A model generated the notes under the pieces. That model was not told the DNA's origin and ran no database searches. It saw only the letters and a program-made list of their open reading frames with translations. From positions 1 to 34,002 of the forward strand of contig JAFXZO010000009.1 of assembly GCA_017541205.1 (NCBI GenBank): a stretch of 34,002 nt of DNA, written 5' to 3'. Positions 1-7,193 of this stretch are shown here, piece by piece; the stretch's first letter is position 1, and every line of letters starts with the position of its first letter. Both the position numbers and the translations under genes were made by a program. This DNA comes from Clostridia bacterium. Lineage in GTDB: Bacteria; Bacillota; Clostridia; Christensenellales; Aristaeellaceae.

Positions 1-92
1 GCATCGACCTTGGTTGGACCGGAAGTACACACTATGTCCGTGTGGTTGAATTCCAGCAGTTCCACTTTCGGCGGTTCATACGCTTTTTTCAT
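1..92 (-). CDS. Short peptide, candidate RiPP precursor (3' end outside window)
   Basis: The ATG at 90-92 follows a strong Shine-Dalgarno (AAAGGAG) with 6-7 nt spacing, so this is a real start although the frame runs off the window. Thirty codons are visible. The peptide begins MKKAYEPPKVELLEF, then has an acidic/hydrophobic stretch with one Cys, and a Thr-Ser-Gly segment. I recall short clostridial peptides of the form MKKxYExPxxE...D(I/V)xxxSG being common beside radical SAM/SPASM enzymes, and such an enzyme lies immediately upstream on the same strand. The leader-like start and the neighbour suggest a ribosomally made, post-translationally modified peptide. The core, where a modification would fall, is not visible. 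It could instead be a short unmodified protein. Confidence 0.6.
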   Translation of the reverse strand, partial: MKKAYEPPKVELLEFNHTDIVCTSGPTKVD

Positions 93-120
93 TTTCTTCT
101 CCTTTCATCTGTAAAAGTAC

Positions 121-151
121 TTTATACAATGACATACGAATGATATGTCAA
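121..151 (-). promoter_or_regulatory. Promoter of the short peptide gene with a dyad in a 19-nt spacer
   Basis: On the minus strand TTGACA (146-151) and TATAAA (121-126) are separated by 19 nt. A perfect 7-bp inverted repeat, TGACATA-N7-TATGTCA (130-150), fills the spacer and overlaps the -35. Long spacers with a central dyad are typical of MerR-family-controlled promoters. That comparison is inference, and no MerR gene is in the window. The site lies between the radical SAM stop and the peptide start, so the peptide can be made at its own level. Confidence 0.6.
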
Positions 152-163
152 CTCAACCTATAC

Positions 164-1297
164 TCATTCGCATTCCGGTATTGTCATCACCCCGTGCCGG
201 ATATAGTACCGGACTGTTTCACACAGTTCAGTCGGCTGCCTGCCGGGTTCGGCGTACTGGAGCATTGATGCCGGGCAGGCGTTGCAAACACTTTGGTAGG
301 CACAGCCTTCGCACTCCGGGACCCGGGGCCAGCTTTCCGCCTCACGGTTGATCCTGGCCCACGCCTCCTTAAACCCTTCCCTGACGGGATCGGCATGGAT
401 GACGTTCAGCCGGTTGCAGGGCATCATCGTTCCCTTCCAGTCTATGACAAACGCTGAACGTCCGCCTCCACACCGAAGGCCGCACTGCGTACACTCGTGG
501 GAAGGGCCGCCGACCGGAGGGAGCCCGTCAGGATCGATTTCCTTTGTCTCCCGGCCAGCCAGCTCGTTCATAAGCCTATAAATGCGGATATATTGGTCCA
601 CATCTATGTTATCCTCCTGCCGGGATCGTCCGGTTTCCTCCCGGGGGGCAAAGAGGCTGGTACAGACGATGAGGCCTTTATCCAAGCGCTTTCCGAGACG
701 TATGGTTTCCAACACATCCTCGCCAAGATATCGGTTCGGCGTTACCGTCAGATCAACGTTGAGGCCGGCGTCCATGGCTTTGCGGATGTTCCCGATCACA
801 GCATCAAAAGCAGGCTGCCCGGTCACCCGCTCATAGACGTCATTGTTCCATCCGTACAGTGTGATCTGAATTGCCGCGGGTTTATGCTGCCGGAAGAACG
901 CGATCCGCCGGTCATCCAGCAAGTATCCGTTGGTCAGCACACAAATGGTGCAGCCCAGGCTCTGCAGATACAGGAACAGCTCGTCAAAACCGGGGTAGGC
1001 CAGGCATTCTCCGCCGGTCAGGGTTGCATGCAGCATCCCCGCTTCCCATGCCTGGCGCATCAGACCTTTCCAGGTATCTGTTGAGAGGACTTTCCGGCCC
1101 GACAGCTGGTCGGCATCCAGATGGACGTAGCACATTTTGCAACTGAAGTTGCACAGGGGCGTCAGCTCAAACTGACCGGAGAGCGGGATACCCTTTTCCC
1201 TTGCTTTGATTTCCAGATAACGGGAGAAAGTTCTGAAGTGCTGCACCTGTTTTCCGTTCTGCTTGCGAAGATCTTCGATAAATTCAAAACCGCTCAA
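164..1297 (-). CDS. Radical SAM/SPASM domain protein
   Basis: The N-terminal half has the radical SAM cluster motif CNFSCKMC (CX3CX2C, about residues 49-56 from the chosen start) followed by TLTGGECLAYP, the usual GGE motif. The C-terminal third is Cys-rich (CTQCGLRCGGG, MMPCN, CEGCAYQSVCNACP), typical of a SPASM domain that binds auxiliary iron-sulfur clusters. Such enzymes often modify peptides (sactipeptide, ranthipeptide or related classes). The open frame extends to an ATG at 1307-1309, but GGAGG at 1303-1307 lies inside that extension, 5 nt before a TTG at 1295-1297, so I chose the TTG start (377 aa). No separate PqqD-like recognition protein or transporter is visible. The likely substrate is the short peptide encoded just downstream. 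Confidence 0.88.
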   Translation of the reverse strand: MSGFEFIEDLRKQNGKQVQHFRTFSRYLEIKAREKGIPLSGQFELTPLCNFSCKMCYVHLDADQLSGRKVLSTDTWKGLMRQAWEAGMLHATLTGGECLAYPGFDELFLYLQSLGCTICVLTNGYLLDDRRIAFFRQHKPAAIQITLYGWNNDVYERVTGQPAFDAVIGNIRKAMDAGLNVDLTVTPNRYLGEDVLETIRLGKRLDKGLIVCTSLFAPREETGRSRQEDNIDVDQYIRIYRLMNELAGRETKEIDPDGLPPVGGPSHECTQCGLRCGGGRSAFVIDWKGTMMPCNRLNVIHADPVREGFKEAWARINREAESWPRVPECEGCAYQSVCNACPASMLQYAEPGRQPTELCETVRYYIRHGVMTIPECE

Positions 1298-1344
1298 GCG
1301 CACCTCCATTCATTCGTCCTTCAACGCTTATTCTATTCATAATT

Positions 1345-1373
1345 ATTATAAACTGAATCCAATCGTTTGTAAA
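1345..1373 (-). promoter_or_regulatory. Sigma-A type promoter of the radical SAM gene
   Basis: Minus strand TTTACA (1368-1373), 17-nt spacer, TATAAT (1345-1350). It lies about 48 nt upstream of the TTG start of the radical SAM gene. Confidence 0.75.
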
Positions 1374-1679
1374 GCTTTTTTTTGTTAGAGTCTGTTTCAG
1401 AGTGACCTTCACTATTACATCCGAATCCGATCCCAAATACAATGTATGACCAGCGCCACCGGCTAAAATTGAACATTTCTTTTATGTAATCTTTGAATTG
1501 CCCTTTCTACTTCTTCGCGATCCTCTCCGCTGACGATAAAGAATCTGCACAATAGTAAATCGTGAATAAGCTTCCAAACTTTCAAAAGTTAAGCTGTATG
1601 GCATCAAGAAAGATGAAGATTATTGAGAGGCTATAATACCAATTTATACATCAAAATATGATGTATTATCGACTGAAAA
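1374..1679. other. AT-rich intergenic stretch with a possible gene remnant
   Basis: No convincing gene is present. On the minus strand a short frame at 1463-1585 (TTG start, no clear ribosome binding site) ends in a protein-like stretch, FIVSGEDREEVERAIQRL, and may be the tail of a decayed gene. I cannot assign it to a family. The rest is AT-rich and without obvious repeats. Confidence 0.35.
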
Positions 1680-1720
1680 ATAAAAAAACAAAAGCCCTTG
1701 AAATCAAGTGATTTCAAGGG
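1680..1720 (-). terminator. Intrinsic terminator of tRNA-Ala
   Basis: On the minus strand CCCTTGAAATC pairs with GATTTCAAGGG across an ACTT loop (1695-1720) and is followed by a T-rich tract (CTTTTGTTTTTTT). It begins 7 nt after the tRNA CCA end. Confidence 0.9.
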
Positions 1721-1727
1721 TTATGAC

Positions 1728-1803
1728 TGGTGGAGCATAGCGGATTCGAACCGCTGACCTCTACAATGCGAATGTAGCGCGCTACCAACTGTGCTAATGC
1801 CCC
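1728..1803 (-). tRNA. tRNA-Ala (anticodon CGC)
   Basis: The 76-nt cloverleaf on the minus strand includes an encoded CCA end. The acceptor stem GGGGCAT/ATGCTCC contains a G3-U70 wobble, the classical alanine identity element. The anticodon stem CTACA/TGTAG carries loop TTCGCAT, giving anticodon CGC (codon GCG). The T arm has GGTTCGAATCC. A clear terminator follows and a promoter lies upstream at 1960-1988. Confidence 0.95.
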
Positions 1804-1888
1804 ATTTGGTAAGTTTTCTTACCTGAATTACCATCCTACCACGTTTTCCAAAGACTTCCAATTTTCGCACCAGTAGGAACGTGGTGTC

Positions 1889-1910
1889 CTACCAACTGTG
1901 CTAATGCCCC
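1889..1910 (-). pseudogene. Duplicated 5' end of tRNA-Ala (relic)
   Basis: These 22 nt are identical to the first 22 nt of the intact tRNA-Ala at 1782-1803 and in the same orientation. They then diverge completely, with no anticodon or T arm. The start-to-start distance is 107 nt, about one tRNA plus a short spacer. It may be a decayed tandem tRNA or the flank of a small insertion that regenerated the tRNA 5' end. The sequence between the copies contains inverted repeats (GTAGGA/TCCTAC, ACCACGTT/AACGTGGT, and a hairpin at 1808-1823). Confidence 0.7.
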
Positions 1911-1959
1911 GCAGGTTTGTTTTTCCGAAAAGAAGGTGCCCTCTTCTGAGCACTTTGGT

Positions 1960-1988
1960 ATTATAGCATGCTTGCTTCAAGAAAGCAA
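1960..1988 (-). promoter_or_regulatory. Promoter of the tRNA-Ala locus
   Basis: Minus strand TTGCTT (1983-1988), 17-nt spacer, TATAAT (1960-1965). The start would be near 1953, so the transcript passes through the tRNA relic before reaching the intact tRNA. Confidence 0.75.
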
Positions 1989-2017
1989 GTACTATTTTTT
2001 GTTTTTTCTTAGAAGAA

Positions 2018-2170
2018 TTGTTCACCTGCAAAAGACGGGATCGGAGTCCCGGAGCTTGCAATGGATGCACGAATGACATCAAATGCCGGTTCAACAAGTA
2101 CCGGTACGCCCCGGAGACGGCTGACATGGAATACAAAGAAACGCTGTCAGACGCTCGGGAAAGGGTCAAT
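2018..2170 (+). pseudogene. IS30-type transposase fragment
   Basis: An open frame of about 51 codons reads ACNGCTNDIKCRFNKYRY, then a segment ending ETLSDARERVN. This matches my memory of the Cys-rich region of Firmicutes IS30-family transposases (CNGC...C....Y.Y.A..A...Y...L..+REGIN). The HTH and DDE parts are missing on both sides, and the similarity stops exactly where the hairpin at 2169-2224 begins. It has no function as it stands and marks past mobile element activity. Confidence 0.6.
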
Positions 2171-2224
2171 ATGCTCCCTTCCTGGCGGCAAGCTTTTTGC
2201 TTGTCTGCCTGAAAGGGAGCATAT
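2169..2224. repeat. Nested palindromic hairpin element
   Basis: A perfect 12-bp outer stem, ATATGCTCCCTT (2169-2180) with AAGGGAGCATAT (2213-2224), encloses a second hairpin around GCAAGCTTTTTGCTTG. Neither strand has a T tract after the stem, so it is not a typical intrinsic terminator, though it lies 30 nt beyond the stop of the gene at 2255-3001. It abuts the end of the transposase fragment. Confidence 0.65.
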
Positions 2225-2254
2225 CATTGCTTCTGCAGCAGCTTCTTTTTCTAT

Positions 2255-3001
2255 TTATTTGAGCGGCCGGATCAGGATCAGGGGGGTCAATTCATCGCCC
2301 TGGCCGGAGGGGTTGTCCTGCATGGCGTCCTGGATCTCCTCGTCCGTCAGCGGGAAGCCCTTGGACTTGCCGAGCTGATCGCGCTGCAGATCGTTCGCGT
2401 CCATCAGCACCACGGGGATGCCGGTATCCTTGTATAACTGATCGCAAAGCTCGCCGGGGTTATCGGGGTTGATGAGGGCCATTTCCTTATACAGATCGAA
2501 GCTGGAGCGGAAATAGAACCCGTCGATGCCGCCCACGCCCTTGCCGCACACCTTATAGAACACGCCGTGGACGCCGAAGGGCTTGGTGACGGCGGAGCAG
2601 AGCACGGCCAGAAGCACCCGGGGCAGGCCGCAGATATCGATGACCAATTGCAGCTTGTAGGGCTCATGCATGCCCACGCCCGTATGGTTGATCCCGGCGA
2701 AGCGCCACAGGAAATTGGCCCAGAAGCCGGGCTTTACCTCGTCCCGCGTCTTTACGGATTCGACGCACATGCACATCACCTTCGCGCCGAAGGACAATAC
2801 GTCCCCTTCCTGGTACAAAGGCCGCACATATTTTTCCACCAGCTCTTTCTGGCTTTCGCCGCGCTGCACGAAATGCGTCTGAATGGCGAACCGGTCGTAT
2901 TTGCGGCCGTTTTTGCCGGTGACCGTGCCGCGGTCAAAATAAACGATGCCGTCCTTTTCACGCCTTTGATCTTCCAGATTCCGGGACGGAATAATGCCCA
3001 T
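2255..3001 (-). CDS. Coenzyme F420-0:L-glutamate ligase-like protein
   Basis: The product is 248 aa. Conserved-looking segments include YDRFAIQTHFVQRGE, a stretch with VRPLYQEGDVLSFGAKVM, then GVGGIDGFYFRSSFDLYKE and VVLMDANDLQRDQLG. These recall the CofE/FbiB-type F420 gamma-glutamyl ligase fold (PF01996) as found in Firmicutes that lack an obvious F420 pathway, so the substrate here is uncertain. The frame opens at a GTG (3016), but GGAGG at 3010-3014 sits 8 nt before the ATG at 3001, which I take as the start. It has its own promoter and diverges from bofA. Confidence 0.7.
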   Translation of the reverse strand: MGIIPSRNLEDQRREKDGIVYFDRGTVTGKNGRKYDRFAIQTHFVQRGESQKELVEKYVRPLYQEGDVLSFGAKVMCMCVESVKTRDEVKPGFWANFLWRFAGINHTGVGMHEPYKLQLVIDICGLPRVLLAVLCSAVTKPFGVHGVFYKVCGKGVGGIDGFYFRSSFDLYKEMALINPDNPGELCDQLYKDTGIPVVLMDANDLQRDQLGKSKGFPLTDEEIQDAMQDNPSGQGDELTPLILIRPLK

Positions 3002-3037
3002 AGCCGTTACCTCCACGTCATGAAAAACTACCGGAAC

Positions 3038-3067
3038 ATTTTACACCTGAACAGGCATAATTGTCAA
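3038..3067 (-). promoter_or_regulatory. Sigma-A type promoter of the F420-ligase-like gene
   Basis: Minus strand TTGACA (3062-3067), 18-nt spacer, TAAAAT (3038-3043), about 37 nt upstream of the ATG. Confidence 0.75.
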
Positions 3068-3083
3068 TGTTCGCGCATAAGGG
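3055..3083 (+). promoter_or_regulatory. Weak sigma-E-like promoter candidate for bofA
   Basis: GCATAAT (3055-3061), 14-nt spacer, CATAAGGG (3076-3083). The -35, the spacing and the first half of the -10 fit the mother-cell sigma-E pattern (GHATATT-N14-CATACAHT). The second half of the -10 does not. No better promoter is visible ahead of bofA, whose B. subtilis homolog is sigma-E dependent. Confidence 0.25.
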
Positions 3084-3136
3084 TAAGCGGAATGTTTTGC
3101 GGAAAACACGCACGGTGACGGAAGGGGGAGACGCCG

Positions 3137-3385
3137 TTGCAGGCCGAACACTGGATCATGATGGGATGCGCTGCGGCCATGATCGTTTTGCTGCTCGCGT
3201 TTTCGCTGTGCTATGATCCGAAGCGCCGGTTCTTCGTATGCTCGCAGCGCGTGTTCTGGCGCTGCTCCGCGCTGCTGCTGAGCGGGGCGCTGGGCGGCAT
3301 CGGCTTTGGCTTCGTGACCGGTGCGGTAACGGGCTTTCTGGGGTTGCCAGGGTACGCGGCGCTTTTTGTCCTTTCGCGAATTTAG
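3137..3385 (+). CDS. bofA: BofA-like pro-sigma-K processing regulator
   Basis: This 82-aa hydrophobic protein has an N-terminal membrane segment (about 8-25) and a second one ending in the BofA-like signature GFVTGAVTGFLGLPGYAAL. B. subtilis BofA is 87 aa and holds the SpoIVFB protease inactive in the mother-cell membrane until late sporulation. The start is TTG, supported by GGGGGAG 6 nt upstream. The stop lies 4 nt from the stop of the convergent gerAC-like gene, with no terminator between them. It fits the spore genes next door. The main caveat is its small size and low complexity. Confidence 0.75.
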   Translation: MQAEHWIMMGCAAAMIVLLLAFSLCYDPKRRFFVCSQRVFWRCSALLLSGALGGIGFGFVTGAVTGFLGLPGYAALFVLSRI

Positions 3386-3389
3386 GGCG

Positions 3390-4520
3390 TCAGTTTTGGG
3401 TGAACCGCGCCTGAATTTCCACGCTGAACTGTGCGTCCCCATACAGCCTTTTCCAGCCGATGGACTCCCATTGCCCGATGGTCAGGAATTGACGCGCGGC
3501 GATGTATCCGAACCCCAGCCCGTCGCAGCCCAGGCTTTGCATATGCCGCAGCATGGCCAGGATATCGCTTTGCAGCCGCGCGGCCACGGCGCTTTCCCGC
3601 GGCGCTTCGCCCGGCAGATGCTGGATTTCGCACGAGAGGGAAAGGGAGAGGCGCGCGGGACGGACGGAAAGATCCGCCTGAAGGCGCGCGGGACCGCCGG
3701 CGAGGATCTGCAGGGGCTTTTCCGCTTCATCCCGGATCACCAGCGCTTCCACGTGCCCGCCGATCAAATGGATCAGCGCCATTTCATAGCCGGTCAGGTA
3801 TCCGGTCACGCGCGTTCCGTCGGTCGCCGCCGCGCCAAAGAGCTCCACCTGTTCGCCGCTTTTCCGGGGCAGGCTGCCCGCCGTGTCGTCCAAGGGGTTT
3901 TCAGGGTTCATTTCCGCGTCCTTGGAGAAGGGATTCATCGCGCCCAGGATCATGAGCGGATCCATATAGCCGCAGCCCATGTCCCGCACCCCATCGCATA
4001 AGGTGGTCGCGGGCGTGAAGCCCTTGCCCGCGTAATTGGAAACCGTGGCCTCCGTATAGCGGCTCAGGCGCAGGCCCACATAGGGCTTTTGCGCCTGGAT
4101 GAAGTCCAGCGCCTTTTCCTTGCAGACCACCAGCGCCGCCGAGCAGCGAAGGCGCGGCATCGCGTTGATCTGCCGAAGCAGCGCCGCGAAATCCTCCCGG
4201 ATCGCCGCTTCCCTCCCGATCACGATTTCGCGCACCTGGGAATAATTCAGCTGACGCGGCGTGACGGCGTTCAGCATGGACGCGGCGTCCGAAAAGGTGT
4301 GGCCGCGGGCTTCCAGGATCAGATAGCCGCCCTGCCCGTCGTCCTGAACGCTGTTTGCGGCGGCGTTTCGGGGGGCTTTCACGGCGACGGCGTAATCGCC
4401 CTCCGCGCTTCTGTCCACCGCCAGCACGATCACGAGCAGCTCATCCTCTAACTTTTTCCCCCCGCACGCGGTGCAAAGCATGCATAAAGCCAGCAAAAGA
4501 AGGAGCAGGCGTATTTTCAC
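3390..4520 (-). CDS. gerAC: Spore germination lipoprotein, GerAC type
   Basis: This is the third gene of a gerA-type operon. The GTG start (4518-4520) overlaps the gerAB stop and has GGGAGGG upstream. The 376-aa product starts with a lipoprotein signal, hydrophobic run then LCTACGG, so Cys19 is the likely lipidated residue (the -3 position is Cys, not the usual Leu). The body has the Ger(x)C layout: VLAVDRSAEGDYAV, then AASMLNAVTPRQLNYSQV with REIVIG, and a C-terminal domain with GWKRLYGDAQFSVEIQA. GerAC subunits sit on the outer face of the spore inner membrane in a complex with GerAA and GerAB. Confidence 0.9.
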   Translation of the reverse strand: MKIRLLLLLLALCMLCTACGGKKLEDELLVIVLAVDRSAEGDYAVAVKAPRNAAANSVQDDGQGGYLILEARGHTFSDAASMLNAVTPRQLNYSQVREIVIGREAAIREDFAALLRQINAMPRLRCSAALVVCKEKALDFIQAQKPYVGLRLSRYTEATVSNYAGKGFTPATTLCDGVRDMGCGYMDPLMILGAMNPFSKDAEMNPENPLDDTAGSLPRKSGEQVELFGAAATDGTRVTGYLTGYEMALIHLIGGHVEALVIRDEAEKPLQILAGGPARLQADLSVRPARLSLSLSCEIQHLPGEAPRESAVAARLQSDILAMLRHMQSLGCDGLGFGYIAARQFLTIGQWESIGWKRLYGDAQFSVEIQARFTQN

Positions 4521-5638
4521 TTTGATCCCTCCCTTTTGCTCTTTCGGCCGAGCAGAAGCGTGAGAACGAGCAAAACGGGCGTCAGCACCGCCCGCCACGC
4601 GGAAAGCCGCGTGACCGCGTCCAGCCATGCCAAATCGAGGCGAATCGCGATCGGGATCATGGGCAGCAGCAGAAAAAGGGAGATCCAAAAGCCGCCTTTT
4701 TCCGTGCCCGCGAATCGGGAAAACGCCCGGACAAAACGCAGCGCGCAGTCTTGCAGGGCAAGCAGGAAAAGCAGCGTCAGGCCGGCGATCAGCATGCTCC
4801 AGGCCGGTATGGACGGCGTCATGTTGGCAAGGAGCAGCACGCGCCAGCCCAGGGTTTCGGGCCGCTGCATGGCCTCCATCGGCATCAGCCAATCCGCGGT
4901 CAGATGGAGAAGGACGGCGCAGATCAGCGCGGCCCAGAGCGTTCGGCACAGCGGGGATCTGCGGCCCGTCAGCTGTGAAACCGCCGGGCTTTCATCGGCC
5001 ATCAGCAGCGGCCATACGCACCCGCAGACGCATCCGCACATCCACGCCCCGCCCAGGAATACAGACTTTGCTCCGTGCCCCAGCAGCGGGAATACATGAT
5101 CGATCCGGCCGTGCGGATAGGCGGACGCGGCGCAGAAAAAAAGCAGCGCGAAAATGACCCAAACCAGGAAGCGCGCCAAATGCGGAAGCCCTCTTTTGCC
5201 GGTTCGGACGCCGTCCGCCGCCGTGATCGCGACGGCGGCCATCAGCCCCGCCAGGCATTCCCGCGGCATGAATTCGCGAAACATGGCGCACAGGGAGATC
5301 AAAAGGAGCAGCGCGTCCGCCCAGATGAGGACGGCGAACAGCAGGCACAGGACGCGCGCGGCGGTTTTTCGTTCGCCGGCCAGGGCGGCGCGCGCGATGC
5401 CGCGCTTTGCCAGGGCTTTCGCGGACGCAAGCAGCGCGAAAGCATACGGCGCGGTCAAAAGGATGGAAAGATATCCCGGCGTGCCCACGTTGGCATACAG
5501 ATACAGGGACATGCCGATCAGCATTTGCGCGAATACGCCGAGGGCGGCAAGGACGCTCTGTTCCTTCGCGAACGCGGCCCAGCGCGCGTTTTCCTCCTGG
5601 GCGGGGGAGTGCACCGCGGTTTTCGTCTGTCCGGTCAT
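4517..5638 (-). CDS. gerAB: Spore germination protein, GerAB type (endospore permease)
   Basis: The 373-aa product is almost entirely hydrophobic with about ten predicted membrane segments, matching the length and layout of GerAB-family amino-acid/polyamine permease-like proteins, which sense the germinant. The ATG (5636-5638) has AAGGAG upstream and overlaps the gerAA stop as ATGA. The stop overlaps the gerAC start as GTGA, so all three subunits are translationally coupled. The call rests on position between clear GerAA and GerAC partners plus topology. Individual motifs are weak, as is normal for this subunit. Confidence 0.88.
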   Translation of the reverse strand: MTGQTKTAVHSPAQEENARWAAFAKEQSVLAALGVFAQMLIGMSLYLYANVGTPGYLSILLTAPYAFALLASAKALAKRGIARAALAGERKTAARVLCLLFAVLIWADALLLLISLCAMFREFMPRECLAGLMAAVAITAADGVRTGKRGLPHLARFLVWVIFALLFFCAASAYPHGRIDHVFPLLGHGAKSVFLGGAWMCGCVCGCVWPLLMADESPAVSQLTGRRSPLCRTLWAALICAVLLHLTADWLMPMEAMQRPETLGWRVLLLANMTPSIPAWSMLIAGLTLLFLLALQDCALRFVRAFSRFAGTEKGGFWISLFLLLPMIPIAIRLDLAWLDAVTRLSAWRAVLTPVLLVLTLLLGRKSKREGSK

Positions 5639-7164
5639 GGCTTCTCCTTGGGCTGCCGATCCCATTTCCGCATCGGGCCCAGCACGCGGTCCATGAAAAA
5701 CGGGTTGGCCGCGGCGCCGCGCAGCCGCTGCCGCCAAATCGGCAGGCGCAGCAGGCCGTCCGGGTTCCGTGGGCGTTTGGGCGCGTAAGGGGCGAGATAC
5801 GGCTGGTTCAGGCTGGTTTGTGAAAAGAGGCGGAGCAGCAGAAAAAACAGGGCGACGAGCAGCAGGGGATACCCGCCGATCCCGGCTGCGATCAGCAGCA
5901 GGAATTGCGACAGCCGCAGGGAAAGCGTCAGGGGATAGGTCGGCGCGGTGTAGGAGCCAAGGCCGCTGAGCGCTACCACGATCAGGATGAGCGGGCTGAA
6001 CAGGTCCGCCTCCACCACCGCCTGCCCCAGGATCAGTCCCCCCACGATGGACAGGCTGGCCCCCATGATGCCCGGGATGCGCGCGCTGGCCTCGTTGATG
6101 AGGCAGAAAATGAGCAGCATCAGCAGCATGGAGGAAAAGAGCGAAAGCGGCACCCGCGCCTGGCTTTCCACCACGGAGGTCAGCAGGGACAGGCTCATGC
6201 CTTCCGGATGGAACATGGTGACGGCGATAAAGACGGCGGGCAGCAGCATCGATACGACCATGCCGATGATGCGCAGGCACCTGAGGAACGATCCGTACTG
6301 CCAGCGCATCGCCGTGTCGTCCGGCGCGTGCACCAGGTGCGCAAGGCCGATGGGAAGGGCCAGCACCTGCGGGGCGTTTTCCATCACGATCACGATCTGC
6401 CCTTCGTTCAGAAAGCCGACCGCCCGATCGGGCCGCTCTGTCGCCGCCATCTGGGGCAGCAGGGAGCGGGGCTCGTCCTCCAGCAGCTGCTCGAGCACGC
6501 CGATGCTGGAAACATAGTCGATCTCGCAGCCGCGGATGCGCTGACGCAGCTCTTCGACGTTTTCCGCTTTCGCGATGCCGTTTAAGTACATCAGGCAAAG
6601 CCGCGAAGGAATCTTTGTTCCGACGGTGACGGGCTCCGAGATCAGCGCCGGGGTGCGCATCAGGCGGCGGATGAGCACCGTATTGTCCCGCAGGGATTCG
6701 GTGAAGCCCTCGTGCGGGCCTGCGGTCACGGTCTCCGTCAGCGGTTCATGAAGCCCGCTCTTCACAAAGCCCTTCATATCCGCGATCAGCGCGCCGGTCA
6801 TGCCGTCCAGGATCAGCGCGGCGTCGCCGCTGAACACCCGCTGCAAAAGGGTTTCCAGGCTGGAAGTGGGGGTCAGGGACGAAAGCGGCAGGACGGAGGA
6901 GCGCAGGTATTCTTCGCCAAAATCTTTTTCCGCGGGCGGCGAAGCGTTCATGAGCGGCTCCAGCAGGAACCTTTGCAGGCAATCCCGGTCCGCAAGGCCG
7001 TCCACGTACAGCAGCGCGGCTTTTCGCCCGAACGCCTGGAATTCGCGGAGCACCACATCCTCGTTCTCCTCCGCGTGAGCGGAAAGACGGAGCAGGCGCA
7101 GGTTTTCTCCGTACGCATCGGTGATCACTTGGGGCTTTAGGGCCGTCCAATCCGCTTTTTCCAT
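5635..7164 (-). CDS. gerAA: Spore germination protein, GerAA type
   Basis: The 509-aa product has the full GerA family layout. A soluble N-terminal region of about 280 residues contains GPHEGFTESLRDNTVLIRR, close to the family signature GP.E.F.E....N..L+R+R, and QIVIVMENAPQVLALP. A membrane domain follows from about residue 290 with several hydrophobic helices. The C-terminal tail is basic and Pro-rich. The start ATG (7162-7164) follows AAAGGA, and an upstream ATG at 7224 has no ribosome site. It is first in the gerA-B-C operon and sits behind a sigma-G-like promoter. Confidence 0.93.
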   Translation of the reverse strand: MEKADWTALKPQVITDAYGENLRLLRLSAHAEENEDVVLREFQAFGRKAALLYVDGLADRDCLQRFLLEPLMNASPPAEKDFGEEYLRSSVLPLSSLTPTSSLETLLQRVFSGDAALILDGMTGALIADMKGFVKSGLHEPLTETVTAGPHEGFTESLRDNTVLIRRLMRTPALISEPVTVGTKIPSRLCLMYLNGIAKAENVEELRQRIRGCEIDYVSSIGVLEQLLEDEPRSLLPQMAATERPDRAVGFLNEGQIVIVMENAPQVLALPIGLAHLVHAPDDTAMRWQYGSFLRCLRIIGMVVSMLLPAVFIAVTMFHPEGMSLSLLTSVVESQARVPLSLFSSMLLMLLIFCLINEASARIPGIMGASLSIVGGLILGQAVVEADLFSPLILIVVALSGLGSYTAPTYPLTLSLRLSQFLLLIAAGIGGYPLLLVALFFLLLRLFSQTSLNQPYLAPYAPKRPRNPDGLLRLPIWRQRLRGAAANPFFMDRVLGPMRKWDRQPKEKP

Positions 7165-7193
7165 ACGCCGATCCTTTCCCGCATATTCTATTT

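Noticed and set aside
4520-4949. Longer minus-strand frame upstream of the gerAC GTG start
   Set aside because: It overlaps gerAB in another phase, lacks a signal peptide at its start, and the GTG at 4518-4520 has a good ribosome site followed by a lipoprotein signal.
5639-6598. Minus-strand frame extending gerAB upstream into gerAA
   Set aside because: The residues are Ala/Arg/Pro-rich out-of-phase translation of gerAA; the ATG at 5636-5638 with ribosome site fits the operon.
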